64,000 nt of DNA from Planctomycetaceae bacterium (GTDB taxonomy: Bacteria; Planctomycetota; Planctomycetia; Planctomycetales; Planctomycetaceae), in assembly GCA_041398785.1 (NCBI GenBank), contig JAWKUA010000014.1, forward strand, positions 143,600-207,599, given 5' to 3'. This document shows, one piece after another, positions 1 through 11,039 of the stretch; within the stretch, counting starts at the first letter, position 1, and the number at the start of each line of letters is the position of its first letter. Position numbers and translations under genes: made by a program. The notes below the pieces were generated by a model, which made no database searches, was not told where the DNA came from, and saw only the letters and a program-made list of their open reading frames with translations.

Positions 1-2
1 TG

Positions 3-1625
<1,623 letters not shown>

Positions 1626-1783
1626 CCGAATTTCCGACGGAAAAACCGGTTATTCGTGCTGTTCCGGCAATCAGAACTCAAGAAAGTGCCGATTGACAGA
1701 TCGGACTCGCGGGCCTAACGTGACAGTGCGATTTCGTCGATTCTTGCGAGTGGCATTCAGCGAAAACCGGGGAGCTTAGAGCC

Positions 1784-2782
1784 ATGAAAACGAGAAACAT
1801 CGCGAGCTGGGCCGTTGCAGTCATCACGCTAAGTGCCTTCGCATCAGCGTCCAGAGCCGTTGACGGCTGGGCTGATGGAATGATCAAGACGCCCAAAGTC
1901 GATTTCGGCGTCATCGCGACCGGCTCAGAAGCGAAAAAGCTGGTTGAAGTCCAGAACATTTACAACCAGACGGTGCATATCTCCAGTGTTCGGACAACCT
2001 GCGGGTGTTCGGCGGCGACAGTGGGTCAGACTACTGTTCAGCCTGGTGAAACTGCATTCGTCGAAGTGGCGATGAATACTCGCAAATTCAAGCAGCGGAA
2101 GGACTCGAATCTGATCATTCAGTTCGACGCGCCGCAGTTCAGCGAAGTGCGAGTTCCCATTACGGCATACATTCGCACGGACGTTGTGTTCGACCCCGGA
2201 ATGGTCCGGTTTGGCAACGTCGACTACGGCAAATCCGGACAGGCCGTCGTAAAGATCGCCTACGCAGGACGCCCCGACTGGGAAATCGTGGATGTCAGGA
2301 TCAGCAACCATGACTTGACGGTCGACCGCAAGCAGACGAATCGCTCGGCCGGACGCGTCGATTACGACCTGACTGTCACACTCAGCGAAAACGCCAGAGC
2401 CGGGCAACTGCGAGATCTGGTGACACTGGTCACCAACGACCAGTCTAACCCCTACGTGCCATTGATGGTGGAAGGAACCGTGGTTCCCGACATTACGGTC
2501 ACGCCGTCAACCGTCAATGTTCGGGCACTCGCCCCCGGACAGACTCAGACCGTACAGGTGGTTATCAAGGGCAAACAGCCATTCATCATTGAAGACGTCG
2601 ACTGCGAAGGTATGGCCGACTGCTTCAAAGCGGAAATCTCTGACGACGCGCGTCCGGTTCACGTTGTTCCGATCGAATTCAACGCTCCGAACAAGCCCGG
2701 CAAATTCAGCGAAGAAATGGTCGTCAAGATCGCAGGTCGCTCGGAACCACTGAAGTTCCGAGTCACCGGCTTGATCAATTGA
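1784..2782 (+). CDS. DUF1573 domain protein, exported
   Basis: A 332-residue protein with a clear Sec signal peptide (residues 1 to about 25, ending near ASRA) followed by a DUF1573 domain. The hallmark is a CGC pair (C73, C75) in TTCGCSAATV after the VDFGVIATGSEA block. Two further immunoglobulin-like beta-sandwich segments follow, with VTNDQSNPYVPLMVEGTV near residue 220. DUF1573 proteins are abundant in planctomycetes and Bacteroidetes; their function is not established, and an envelope scaffolding role is only an inference. No obvious partner lies next to it; a second DUF1573 gene is at 16155. Confidence 0.85.
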   Translation: MKTRNIASWAVAVITLSAFASASRAVDGWADGMIKTPKVDFGVIATGSEAKKLVEVQNIYNQTVHISSVRTTCGCSAATVGQTTVQPGETAFVEVAMNTRKFKQRKDSNLIIQFDAPQFSEVRVPITAYIRTDVVFDPGMVRFGNVDYGKSGQAVVKIAYAGRPDWEIVDVRISNHDLTVDRKQTNRSAGRVDYDLTVTLSENARAGQLRDLVTLVTNDQSNPYVPLMVEGTVVPDITVTPSTVNVRALAPGQTQTVQVVIKGKQPFIIEDVDCEGMADCFKAEISDDARPVHVVPIEFNAPNKPGKFSEEMVVKIAGRSEPLKFRVTGLIN

Positions 2783-3249
2783 CCAACGGCAGTGCGTCGA
2801 ACGGAAACCGGATTCAGTCACGTGAACGCGCGCGACCCGGTTTCAGTCCCTTCCACCAGTGCCGGAACGCGCTGGGCTACCATTCTCTGCCAGCCTCAAT
2901 CTGTCCGTCTTTTTCGGCGGCTAGCCCCACTTCAGGGGATTTGTGGTCGACCATGCCCGAGCATGCTCCACTCGGGCGCATCAACCGCTTCAGGCCCAGC
3001 CGGCCGTTCGGATCCGGCCAGAGACAACGTCCCGAGAATTCGATCTCTTCGCTGGAGGAAAATGCACAACCGGCCGGGCAGCCGAAAGACTGGGGCGTCG
3101 ACAGAAATGCGCACGGATTCACTTGATCCCACTTGGCGGCAGAAACTCAAATGCTCGAAGCACGTGTCGGCAGACCACCGCCCGGCTCATTGGGGCTTGA
3201 CGTCACCGGAAGTCCTCATACTGGGGGGCATCGCCTGAAGCCCGGACAG
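2783..3249. other. 467-bp stretch without a convincing gene
   Basis: Several short overlapping frames exist on both strands, but none has recognisable domains or an initiation context better than its competitors. Because it directly precedes the RHS remnant it may be further decayed RHS coding sequence. No terminator or palindrome stood out. Confidence 0.4.
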
Positions 3250-4726
3250 CTCCCCGATAACAAGGCCGCAGCAATGTGGCTCACCGACGGCAACGGCACG
3301 TGGGATCTGGTGCAGACCCGTAACGCCAACACGGTCAACGAAATCACCGACATCGACAACACCACGGGAACCGCCTGGGCCACGCCGGCCTATGACTTCG
3401 CCGGCAACATGATTGGCATCCGCATCCATCAGCGTGCCTTCGTCCACGGTGGCATGGAACCCGATGACCCAGGCTCAGTGGAACGCGTTCACCGAAGCCG
3501 AATGGAATGTGTTCGAACTGGATTCTGCGGCTCACGCCCAGGGCATTCTGTCGGCTCGCTACGATGCCTGGAACCGCCTGGTGTCGATCCGCAACGGCAA
3601 CGACCTGGTGGTGGAAAACGTCACGACGCCCGCGGCTACCGCATTCGCAAAGACAGCTATGTCAGCGGTGCGCTGGACGAGGAACGGCACTACTACTACA
3701 CGCCCGGCTGGCAGGTGGTGGAAGAACGCGTCGGCAGCGCCACCACGGCCGACCGGCAGTACGTGTGGGGCCTGCGGTACATCGACGATCTGATCGAACG
3801 TCAGCGGGACTCAAACGGCAACGGTACTCTGGACGAGACACGCTACGCTCTGCAGGACGCCAACTGGAATAAGCAAGCGAGCACGCCGACCAATGAGGGA
3901 GGAGGAAGTGCGAGTGCGGTAGAATCCGGTTCACACGAATTCCCCTCCGGAGCGGCGCGATCAGCGAACGCTTCGCCTACGTACCCGGCGACCGAGTTCC
4001 TGAACGGCTCAGGAACCGTGCAGAGTTCCTCCGCCAGCGACTTCGAAACCCTCTACGCCAGCTACCGCTGGGACGGGAACGTCACCGACCTGCCGCCGGT
4101 TTGCACGTCGAAACCGGTTCCTGCTGCCTGGAGTCGGGACGTGGAACAAGAGAGATCCACTCGTCTACGAAGATGGGCTGTCGCTTTATCAATATGCATC
4201 AAACAGAAGCGTAATTCGCGTAGATCCCGCCGGGCAGACGTGGTTTCTGCCGAATCAGATCGGAGGTGTTTTGACACATCGAATGATGAGCAGCATACGG
4301 GCTCAGCATCATTGGCTTCCGCTTCGCAATGAGTTGACGAAGCTGCTTGAAACAAAGTGTGGAAACGTCTTTCAGGATCTCTACTTGTCTGTAGGCTACT
4401 TCATCAACCAGTTTACAACGTCCGTTGGTGGAGTCTGGGGCCGTGGCCAGCCACATCATCGAATCGAATACCCTCCGGGAAAGACGCCGTATTGGCACCG
4501 GGTCCGGGAAATCTATAGAAACGCTCCTGATTGCTGTTCTCTGATGACCGCAATGGAGGCATTGATGCGAGAAGTGTGGCAAGACCATTGGTATGGTCTT
4601 GGAAATGTTGGGCCCGTCGAGTCGCCGCCGTTCCATCCGTACAAGAAGCCTGATGTCGACACGTCAGACCTCTTTAGAAGGTATCGACACGATATCTGCA
4701 GGCTGGAACCATGTGAAGGTGTATGA
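3250..4726 (+). pseudogene. RHS/YD-repeat protein remnant with C-terminal toxin-like tip
   Basis: Pieces of one RHS protein lie in order but in alternating frames. First comes LTDGNGTWDLVQTRNANTVN and TPAYDFAGNM (about 3280-3411). Then ARYDAWNRLVSIRNGNDLVV (about 3555-3615) in the +1 frame. Then RGYRIRKDSYVSGALDEERH and RQYVWGLRYIDDLIERQRDS (about 3640-3870). Finally the RHS core DPLVYEDGLSLYQYASN-RSVIRVDPAGQTW (from about 4142). The last frame stays open from the core through to 4726, so about 165 residues after the DPAG junction form the variable C-terminal tip. I do not recognise its fold; it is rich in W, H and Y. RHS proteins are secreted or wall-associated and often carry polymorphic toxins. 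At least three frame changes mean the gene is not functional as read. Confidence 0.75.
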
Positions 4727-4785
4727 AAGAAGAGTAGATCCTAGTGATACTCCCGTAATTCCATTTGTTATAACCAAGCGGCCAA

Positions 4786-5034
4786 TTGTTGATGTCCATC
4801 CGGTTGAGAGAACTGCGCCCTCGGAGAATCCCTCTGCCAAACATTGACCGCAATACCGGCAAAAGAGCTGCCTGCGTCATCGGCGGCGGTGCCGTAGCGT
4901 ATGGATGTTACCGGCTGATTCGAATGATCCCTTCCGTGGTGAAATTTGCCGCCACTATGGCCAACAATCGTTCCAAATGCTATCGCACCATAATATTGTC
5001 GAAGACGGGAGGTGGCCGTGGAGGACATGAGTGA
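4786..5034 (+). pseudogene. possible RHS tail fragment
   Basis: A short open frame containing NIDRNTGKRAACVIGGGAVA followed by YGCYRLIRMIPSVV. A glycine/alanine-rich hydrophobic stretch followed by a YRxIRMxPS motif resembles the extreme C-termini of planctomycete RHS proteins, as I remember them. No start codon with a good ribosome site is visible, and it sits between the RHS tip and the DMP19-like remnant. It may be the displaced tail of an older RHS copy or chance; the assignment is weak. Confidence 0.3.
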
Positions 5035-5046
5035 AAGTCAAGCGGT

Positions 5047-5507
5047 GTGTTAGATCAGGTATTAGACACGTTGCATTCCGAGAGACAGTTTTCGCTGGGG
5101 GATGACATAGATTCCGTGTTTGATGAACGGGAGAAGACGCTCTGGCTCTTAATGAACCTTGAAGGCGTTATGCAACACAGAAGTTGTTTCCAGATTGGTT
5201 TTGTCATCCGTGTTCATTGTACGTTGACGACACGCTTGAGGCATTCACACGTATTGGGGCAAATGAGTGCCGTGACATCTACGAAGAAGCGTTGAGGTTT
5301 TTCGCAGGCAAGATGGCATACCAGTATGCGACTATCGAAGAAACGGGAAGCTCACGTTCTGCGCGTTATGAAGAACTTACCGAAGCTGAATCTTCGTTGC
5401 TAAGATCGTTGTATGAACAGTTTGATAAGGCGATTGTGAGCGACCGGCTAATGGATAAGCTCCTATATTACTGGAGCGATTCGCCTTCTGGGTCGCATTC
5501 GTCGTAG
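5047..5507 (+). pseudogene. DMP19 (DUF4375)-like protein, single-base frameshift
   Basis: Two frames join into one DMP19/DUF4375-like protein if one G is restored at about 5193 (CCAGATTGG read as CCAGGATTGG). The first half, from a GTG at 5047, ends in LLMNLEGVMQHRSCFQ. The second half begins DWFCHPCSLYVDDTLEAF and continues RIGANECRDIYEEALRFF, matching the family pattern in which an alpha-helical block with DTLEAFxxIGA follows an NGGFxQWF-like stretch. DUF4375 proteins often occur beside polymorphic toxins, and an immunity role is plausible directly behind the RHS tip, but that is inference. The rest is helical and ends at a normal stop. Confidence 0.55.
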
Positions 5508-5598
5508 TCAGATTTGCCGATTGTCGTCGACGTGAAGCATTGGCCCTGAAGTCGGCGACAGCAAACGTTTCATTTCACTTCCGTGTGTTGAACGCGTG

Positions 5599-6108
5599 AC
5601 GGCATTTCAAGCGGCAGCTCAAGCTGGAGGGTCGCTCGATCGACAGCATCTGCGTCATCGGGCATCCGAGTTCAGCAACGGAGCGGACACTGAGCTGGAT
5701 CACCAGATGCGGTGCTGGGCCGCGATGGGAATCGAGGTTCACGTCTGTCCGACGGCACCACTGGATGCCCATCTGCTGGAGATGAAACTTGAAGATCGCG
5801 GCGTTGTGTATCACGCCCCGCGGGACTGGCCTTCCGTCGAGGGTCTGCACTGCATCGCGTACTGCAACGACGTGTTTCTGTCGGAGATTGCCGCTATCAG
5901 TCGCCATGCTCGGTCAACGACATTCGTGAACTGCATGTCGTGGAACTTCGCCAAAGAACTGGAGGCTCAGGAACAGGGGCTGATCCGGGGAATGGACTTG
6001 TTTCGACCGTCGGGGCGCCGGACCCCCGAAATGCTCGCCGGGAATCGTGTGGATGCTCCGAAGCAAGCTTCTGCAGCGAGCTGGCGTTTGGGCAGTGCCG
6101 GAGAATGA
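5599..6108 (+). pseudogene. glycosyltransferase N-terminal fragment
   Basis: GADTELDHQMRCWAAMGIEV, the segment around APRDWPSVEGLHCIAYCND, and TTFVNCMSWNFAKELEAQEQ match the N-terminal half of a planctomycete glycosyltransferase (GT4-like). The preceding strand/loop ICVIGHP is present in the neighbouring frame at about 5648-5668; restoring one G near 5667 (CCGAG read as CCGGAG) would give GHPEFSNGADTELDH. Similarity stops near GLIRGMDLF (about 6005), after which the frame runs into unrelated arginine-rich sequence. The C-terminal nucleotide-sugar-binding half is absent. A 5' start is also missing, so this is a decayed gene rather than a small enzyme. Confidence 0.55.
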
Positions 6109-6688
6109 TGATGCTCGGAGAGGCAGGACGTCAGCCGGAGTCGGCAGGGTCTGGCTGCCGGAAATTCGGCATCGACAGGCCTGACCGGCCGACACATAAG
6201 GTTTGCATGATGCTGTGTCGCCCCTTCAGGGCTGCGGGCATGATCCGCTGCCTTACCCGTTGCTCGCACCAGCTAACGGTATGTCGGCCCGCCGGGCCTG
6301 GAACGCATTTGGACCAGCGCCCATTTCCCGGATGAGCTCGTTCTTCCGTCGCGGAAACGTTCCGTGTCATCATACTGACGATTGTTTGTTGCGGTCCCGC
6401 GGCAGCTCCTTTCTCGGGCTGCGTTGAGTAGGCGTCGACGCGGGATTTGGAAATTTGCAGGATCTGGTTGGTGGCAAAAACCCGGCGATTTTCGCCGCTT
6501 CGGGGTTAGCAGACGGCCGGGCTTGTTTGTCATACCGCGCGGGCAATGCTCGGGCATACCGATTGCGATCCGAACACCGCTGGAAGGCATGCAGACAGGA
6601 TTGGACGCCCGTCTTTTGTTGCCAAACGACTCGTTTTCCGAGCCGAGCACAACAACAGCAATCCTGTCAGGGACACCAGGTGAACATC
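6109..6688. other. 580-bp stretch without a recognised gene
   Basis: Follows the broken glycosyltransferase. Open frames here are short and overlap on both strands with arginine/proline-rich translations typical of non-coding GC-rich DNA. The open frame of the downstream WXXGXW gene extends back to 6455, but a signal peptide beginning at 6689 shows that extension is not translated. The promoter of that gene should lie here; I could not pick a convincing -35/-10 pair. Confidence 0.4.
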
Positions 6689-9304
6689 ATGATCCGAACG
6701 CAAATCCCCCAATGCCTTGGCGTAACCTTGCTGATGCTGCTGCCTGCTCCGGCGATGGCTCAGACGCTCCAGATTTTCGAAGCTCATGGTATTCCGCTGG
6801 ATGAAGCTCAAAGCGGTGTGGATTTCCCCGCCGATGCTGGGTTGCCGATCGGGTCCGAGCTGCCGGAGACGGATCTGCCGCCGGACGCCGAAGCCTACGA
6901 CTATGGCGAAGAACTGCTGCGGGGGCCGGTGCATGAGGCGTTTGCAGAACAGTACAACCAGGAGCCGGTCGAGGGGCTGATTGTTGATCGCGAGCCGCCG
7001 CCGAATGTTCCGGAAGTGCCTCCGGAGCTCAAACCCGAAGGCAGCAACATCGAGTGGATTTCGGGTTACTGGTTCTGGGACGATGATCGCGACGATTTCA
7101 TCTGGGTCAGCGGAGTGTGGCGACACATTCCTCCCGGCCAGCGCTGGGTGCCCGGATACTGGGCGGAACTGGACGGAAAATATCAATGGGTTGGAGGAAC
7201 CTGGGTTTCCACCAGCACGCCGGAAATCGAATACATCGCGCAGGCACCGCCGGAGTCGCTGGACCTCGGACCGGTGGGCACCGCTCCGTCGGAAGAGCAC
7301 TTCTGGATTCCTGGCTGCTGGAACTGGAATCAGGCCAGCTATGTGTGGCGGCCTGGATATTGGTCGGCCGGATATTCGAACTGGATCTGGGTTCCTCAGC
7401 GTTCACTGTGGACACCTCGTGGTTATTTAATCTGCAACGGCTATTGGGATTATCCCATCGTGTCGCGAGGCACGCTGTTTGCGCCGTTTCGGTTTCGGCG
7501 ACCGGCGTTTGTCAATGTCGGCTTCCGGTATGTTCCACGGATATCACTGCTTGCAGGCGGACTACAGGCACATTTCTGGGTGAGTCCACGGCGGCGGCAT
7601 TATCTGTTCGGCGACTACTATGCCGCGAACTATCGTCGGGCGGGCATTCTTCCGTGGCATACCGTGCATCAGCGAACGGTCATTCGTGTCGGTAGCCGAG
7701 GTCTGCGTGGTTATGACCCGCTGTTCGCTCATGCCAGCCGCACGTATGGTCAGCGAGGCATCAATTTGTCGCAGCAGATCGTCAATCAGTACAACATCTA
7801 TTCCAGTCGCAGCGACCGCCGACCGCCTCAGACTCTGCACGAACAGCGTCGCCGCAATGCCGCTCAGGTGGTCGCGCGATCGCCGGGATCTCGCGGTTCG
7901 CGATCGGACGAATTCTGGAATCAGGGTGACCGGCTGGCCGAATCGATTCGCGATCGAGCTCGTCAGACACCGACTGCGTTCACTCGCGTTTCCACAGATC
8001 AGCTCAGTCGCCTGCGCGAACGTGCGCTGGAAACTCCTGCTTTGGCCAGGCAGCGTTCTGAAATTGAAACCGGCGGTCGCGAACGATTTTCCTCGTCGCG
8101 TTCTGCGGCAGAGTTGCGTAGATCAGTGGAGTCGCGGGCAGCGGAGTCGCGTGTGTCAGCGGCGCAGGCGAATTCTGCGGATGGCGGATCGAACAGGCGA
8201 CGTGGAACGGCTCGCACTGGCGACCCTGCGTCGACGACTGAGAGTTCTCGCTCACATGGATCCCTGCGGTCTGGAGAAGACCTGACAGCGAGGACATCGC
8301 CACGTTCCGAAGCAGTGCGGGACGCCGTGACTGGTCGGCGCGAGGGGAATGTGCGGTGGCGTTTGCCGGCGGCCGCAGCTTCCGGCGACGCGACACCGTC
8401 GCGAAGTGCGCGATCCGTTCGTGAATTGCGCGGGGACGCCACAGCCGGTGCTGCGCCGTCGGCGATCCGATCCAGCGAACGCTCGGCGTCAGGGCAAACC
8501 AATTCTTCCAGCGGCGAACGATCGGACCTGCGTTCGCGCATGGAACGTGCGACGTCAGACGCCGGTGCGGCAGCGTCGGCACTCCGTCGATCCGTTCAGG
8601 CCCGGGGTCCGGACGCGAGCAGAACGGGACCGAATTCCGGACCGGCCGCAGGTGCGGAGCAGAGAACCGTCCGTTCGGCTCCACAGTCCTCCGCAGAAGC
8701 ACCACGCGTCACGCCGAGCACCCCGGCGACACGCAGTCCGGTGGACAGGCACGGCATCGCGTCTTCTGAATCAGCACAGCGCGGTGCCGATACCAACTCT
8801 CCGCTGTCTCGGCGGCGTGCATCGGCTGCCGATGGAGCGTCGTTGCAGAGGAATCGCACGTCGTCAGGTCGGCCAGCGGCCACCATGCAGGCAGGGCAGG
8901 CACCAGTTGCAACACGCAGCAAATCACCGGCAGTCGGTCGTCCGAACGCAGCAAGTGCGGTGCCTGGTCGAACACCGCGAGCAACGGCACCGGTTGCCGG
9001 TCCGTCAATCCCTCGCAGCCAACCACCGGCCTCCGGGCCAGCCATCCGCACTCGTGCGGGCGGGGTCGGCCCCGGCAACGTGCGTCGTTCCGGAAGCGGA
9101 AACGCCAATGTCGGCCGAAGTTCTGCCGTGGGCACTCCAGTGACGCGTGCTCCGGCAACGCGTGCTCCGGCAACGCGTGCTCCAGTGACGCGTGCTCCGG
9201 CAAATCGTCCACCGGCCGTTCGCAGCAACGCTGGTCGCGGTGGCTCGGGCCGAGGTGCATCTGGTCGAGGTGCAAGCGGGCAATCCGGACGCGGACGACG
9301 GTAG
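6689..9304 (+). CDS. secreted WXXGXW/YXWXPGY-repeat protein with long basic low-complexity tail
   Basis: The start at 6689 is chosen because a Sec signal peptide (MIRTQIPQCLGVTLLMLLPA, cleavage after AMA) begins there. That gives 871 residues. Residues about 110-260 hold repeated tryptophan motifs: ISGYWFWDDDRDDFIWVSGV, QRWVPGYWAELDGKYQWVGG, WIPGCWNWN, YVWRPGYWSAG and WIWVPQRS. This is the YXWXPGY pattern common in planctomycete exported proteins. After about residue 380 it becomes Ser/Arg/Ala-rich and disordered, ending in tandem TRAPA-type repeats (nt about 9139-9215) and a GRGxSGRG tail. The strong positive charge suggests binding to an anionic surface polymer, but that is inference. Confidence 0.78.
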   Translation: MIRTQIPQCLGVTLLMLLPAPAMAQTLQIFEAHGIPLDEAQSGVDFPADAGLPIGSELPETDLPPDAEAYDYGEELLRGPVHEAFAEQYNQEPVEGLIVDREPPPNVPEVPPELKPEGSNIEWISGYWFWDDDRDDFIWVSGVWRHIPPGQRWVPGYWAELDGKYQWVGGTWVSTSTPEIEYIAQAPPESLDLGPVGTAPSEEHFWIPGCWNWNQASYVWRPGYWSAGYSNWIWVPQRSLWTPRGYLICNGYWDYPIVSRGTLFAPFRFRRPAFVNVGFRYVPRISLLAGGLQAHFWVSPRRRHYLFGDYYAANYRRAGILPWHTVHQRTVIRVGSRGLRGYDPLFAHASRTYGQRGINLSQQIVNQYNIYSSRSDRRPPQTLHEQRRRNAAQVVARSPGSRGSRSDEFWNQGDRLAESIRDRARQTPTAFTRVSTDQLSRLRERALETPALARQRSEIETGGRERFSSSRSAAELRRSVESRAAESRVSAAQANSADGGSNRRRGTARTGDPASTTESSRSHGSLRSGEDLTARTSPRSEAVRDAVTGRREGNVRWRLPAAAASGDATPSRSARSVRELRGDATAGAAPSAIRSSERSASGQTNSSSGERSDLRSRMERATSDAGAAASALRRSVQARGPDASRTGPNSGPAAGAEQRTVRSAPQSSAEAPRVTPSTPATRSPVDRHGIASSESAQRGADTNSPLSRRRASAADGASLQRNRTSSGRPAATMQAGQAPVATRSKSPAVGRPNAASAVPGRTPRATAPVAGPSIPRSQPPASGPAIRTRAGGVGPGNVRRSGSGNANVGRSSAVGTPVTRAPATRAPATRAPVTRAPANRPPAVRSNAGRGGSGRGASGRGASGQSGRGRR

Positions 9305-9510
9305 ACCTGTCTCAGTCCCCGGAAATGATGGCTGATCGGTGCCGTTCGTGGTTGGCACGACGGACGAGCGAATTGGCTGTCCGAACAACCGAACACTGTG
9401 ACTAATGCTTCACCGCAGACCCGTCGCGGCTTTTCCTTCGCTGCTTTCAGTAGCGCGGGCGGCAAGCTGGCCTGCTGCCAAGGTCAGCGTCAGCCTGCCG
9501 GGCTGCTCAT

Positions 9511-10992
9511 TCAGGGCGCGGCCAGATCCTGCGCTGGAACACTGGCGGGACTGGTGCCACCGACGAGAACCTGACCGGCGAATCCGGCGGAAGGACGGAA
9601 GCAGACGACGAAGGTGTTGCTGCCGTCGTCGATGACCACTGGCAGCGACACGGAAGGAATTCCCGCCCCCGTCGCGGTGCTGGATGCCGTGGTGGTCAGC
9701 CGGATGGTGTGCGTGCCGGCAGGGAGTTCGGCCTGAATCACTTCGATTCGCTCCGGCAGCAGACTCCAGTACCGTGTGTCGGCTTTTTCCAGAGCTTCCC
9801 AGGCAACACCGCCAAGATTCAGCAGCAGATCGATTCCCGTGTTTCGTGAAACGGCCAGTTGGTCCTTCGCTGTATACACGGCAGCCTTCTTGATGACTCG
9901 CCGTGCGACAGCCCGCGCCAGTTGTCTGTCACGGTCGCTTTGGAAGGAATCCCAGGCGGCCTGGTTGAGATCGACCAGCACCTGACTGACGCGGTCACCG
10001 CGATCGCGGGCTGACTCAACGGACAGGACGGTTCGGAACGGGTGGTCGCTGAAATGTCGCCGCGGAACGGCAATCCTGACGGGAGCAATGGTCGGTGGCA
10101 GCGAGTGTTTTCCGGTGGCGCTCAGGATGCGGTCCGCGATCAGCAGTGCGGCGGAGGTCGGTTCGGCGCGTTCTTCGTCCCACGGCGTGACTCGACCCGC
10201 CAGCGTGATGACATGCAGGACTCCGTTGCCCTGCTGTGTGTGATTTCCGAAAGCGACGAGTTCGCTGACGGTCGATTCGGCGGTTTCGCCGGACAGATTC
10301 GTCGACGGCCGCGATGCCGACTGCCAATAGCTGATCTGGCGGATGGCACGATCAGTGACGTCCGCGTTCATCGGTTTTTCCGATTGCAGGGCTGCGAACA
10401 GGTACGTCGCCAGCGCGTTTGGAGCGAACCGTGCGGGAGCCGGTGGCGGTGCTGCGGGTGATTCAGGAACTGTTTCGGAAGGTGCGGCAACCGTCACGAT
10501 CTGACCATCGCCGGTGACCGGAGCGTGCGATTTCGGAGCGAGGTCTGCAAGGTCGGCGTGGGCGAGTTCAATGGCCTGCAGTGAATACGCGAAGGCGTCC
10601 AGGCCGCCGTGAGTCAGATTGGTCAGCACCAACAGGCTGTCCATCATCCGGCGTTCGTAGTCACGACCTGACCACGCGATCGCCTTGTCGTCGCTGAGTA
10701 CGGCGGCGGTCTGTTCTCCGACGTCCTTCTGCTGAAGAAAGTCCAACTGCCTGCGAGTCGCACGCAGCCGGGATTCCGCCTGTTCCGGAGAACCGCTCAT
10801 CAGCAGTGCCATGGACTGGTCAAGCTGAATGATGTCGGCTTCGGCGCGACGCGCCTGCGCAGCTTCGTCCAGATGACGCATTGCCAGCGCCGGGTCGCCG
10901 GCGTCGAATCCGGAAATCGCCGCCAGATGCAGTTTTTGCGAAGAACTGCAGCCGGCGGAACTCAACAGCAGAAGTATCAGCAGCACTCGCAC
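9511..10992 (-). CDS. COG3014-like TPR lipoprotein
   Basis: A 493-residue predicted lipoprotein starting with GTG. The signal MRVLLILLLLSSAGC puts a lipobox cysteine at residue 15. The N-terminal half is helical and repeat-like (FDAGDPALAMRHLDEAA, then LDQSMALLMSGSPEQAESRL), consistent with TPRs. The C-terminal half is beta-rich and ends in a hydrophobic alanine-rich tail. Organisation and position upstream or downstream of an LpoB-like gene resemble the COG3014/LpoB-like pair known in Vibrio and relatives. Here the LpoB-like gene precedes it with a 47-bp gap on the same strand, so they are probably co-transcribed. A role beside penicillin-binding proteins is inference. Confidence 0.68.
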   Translation of the reverse strand: MRVLLILLLLSSAGCSSSQKLHLAAISGFDAGDPALAMRHLDEAAQARRAEADIIQLDQSMALLMSGSPEQAESRLRATRRQLDFLQQKDVGEQTAAVLSDDKAIAWSGRDYERRMMDSLLVLTNLTHGGLDAFAYSLQAIELAHADLADLAPKSHAPVTGDGQIVTVAAPSETVPESPAAPPPAPARFAPNALATYLFAALQSEKPMNADVTDRAIRQISYWQSASRPSTNLSGETAESTVSELVAFGNHTQQGNGVLHVITLAGRVTPWDEERAEPTSAALLIADRILSATGKHSLPPTIAPVRIAVPRRHFSDHPFRTVLSVESARDRGDRVSQVLVDLNQAAWDSFQSDRDRQLARAVARRVIKKAAVYTAKDQLAVSRNTGIDLLLNLGGVAWEALEKADTRYWSLLPERIEVIQAELPAGTHTIRLTTTASSTATGAGIPSVSLPVVIDDGSNTFVVCFRPSAGFAGQVLVGGTSPASVPAQDLAAP

Positions 10993-11039
10993 AGAAAAAC
11001 CTCACTGTCTCTGCCGACGACAGCAACCGATGTCGAACA

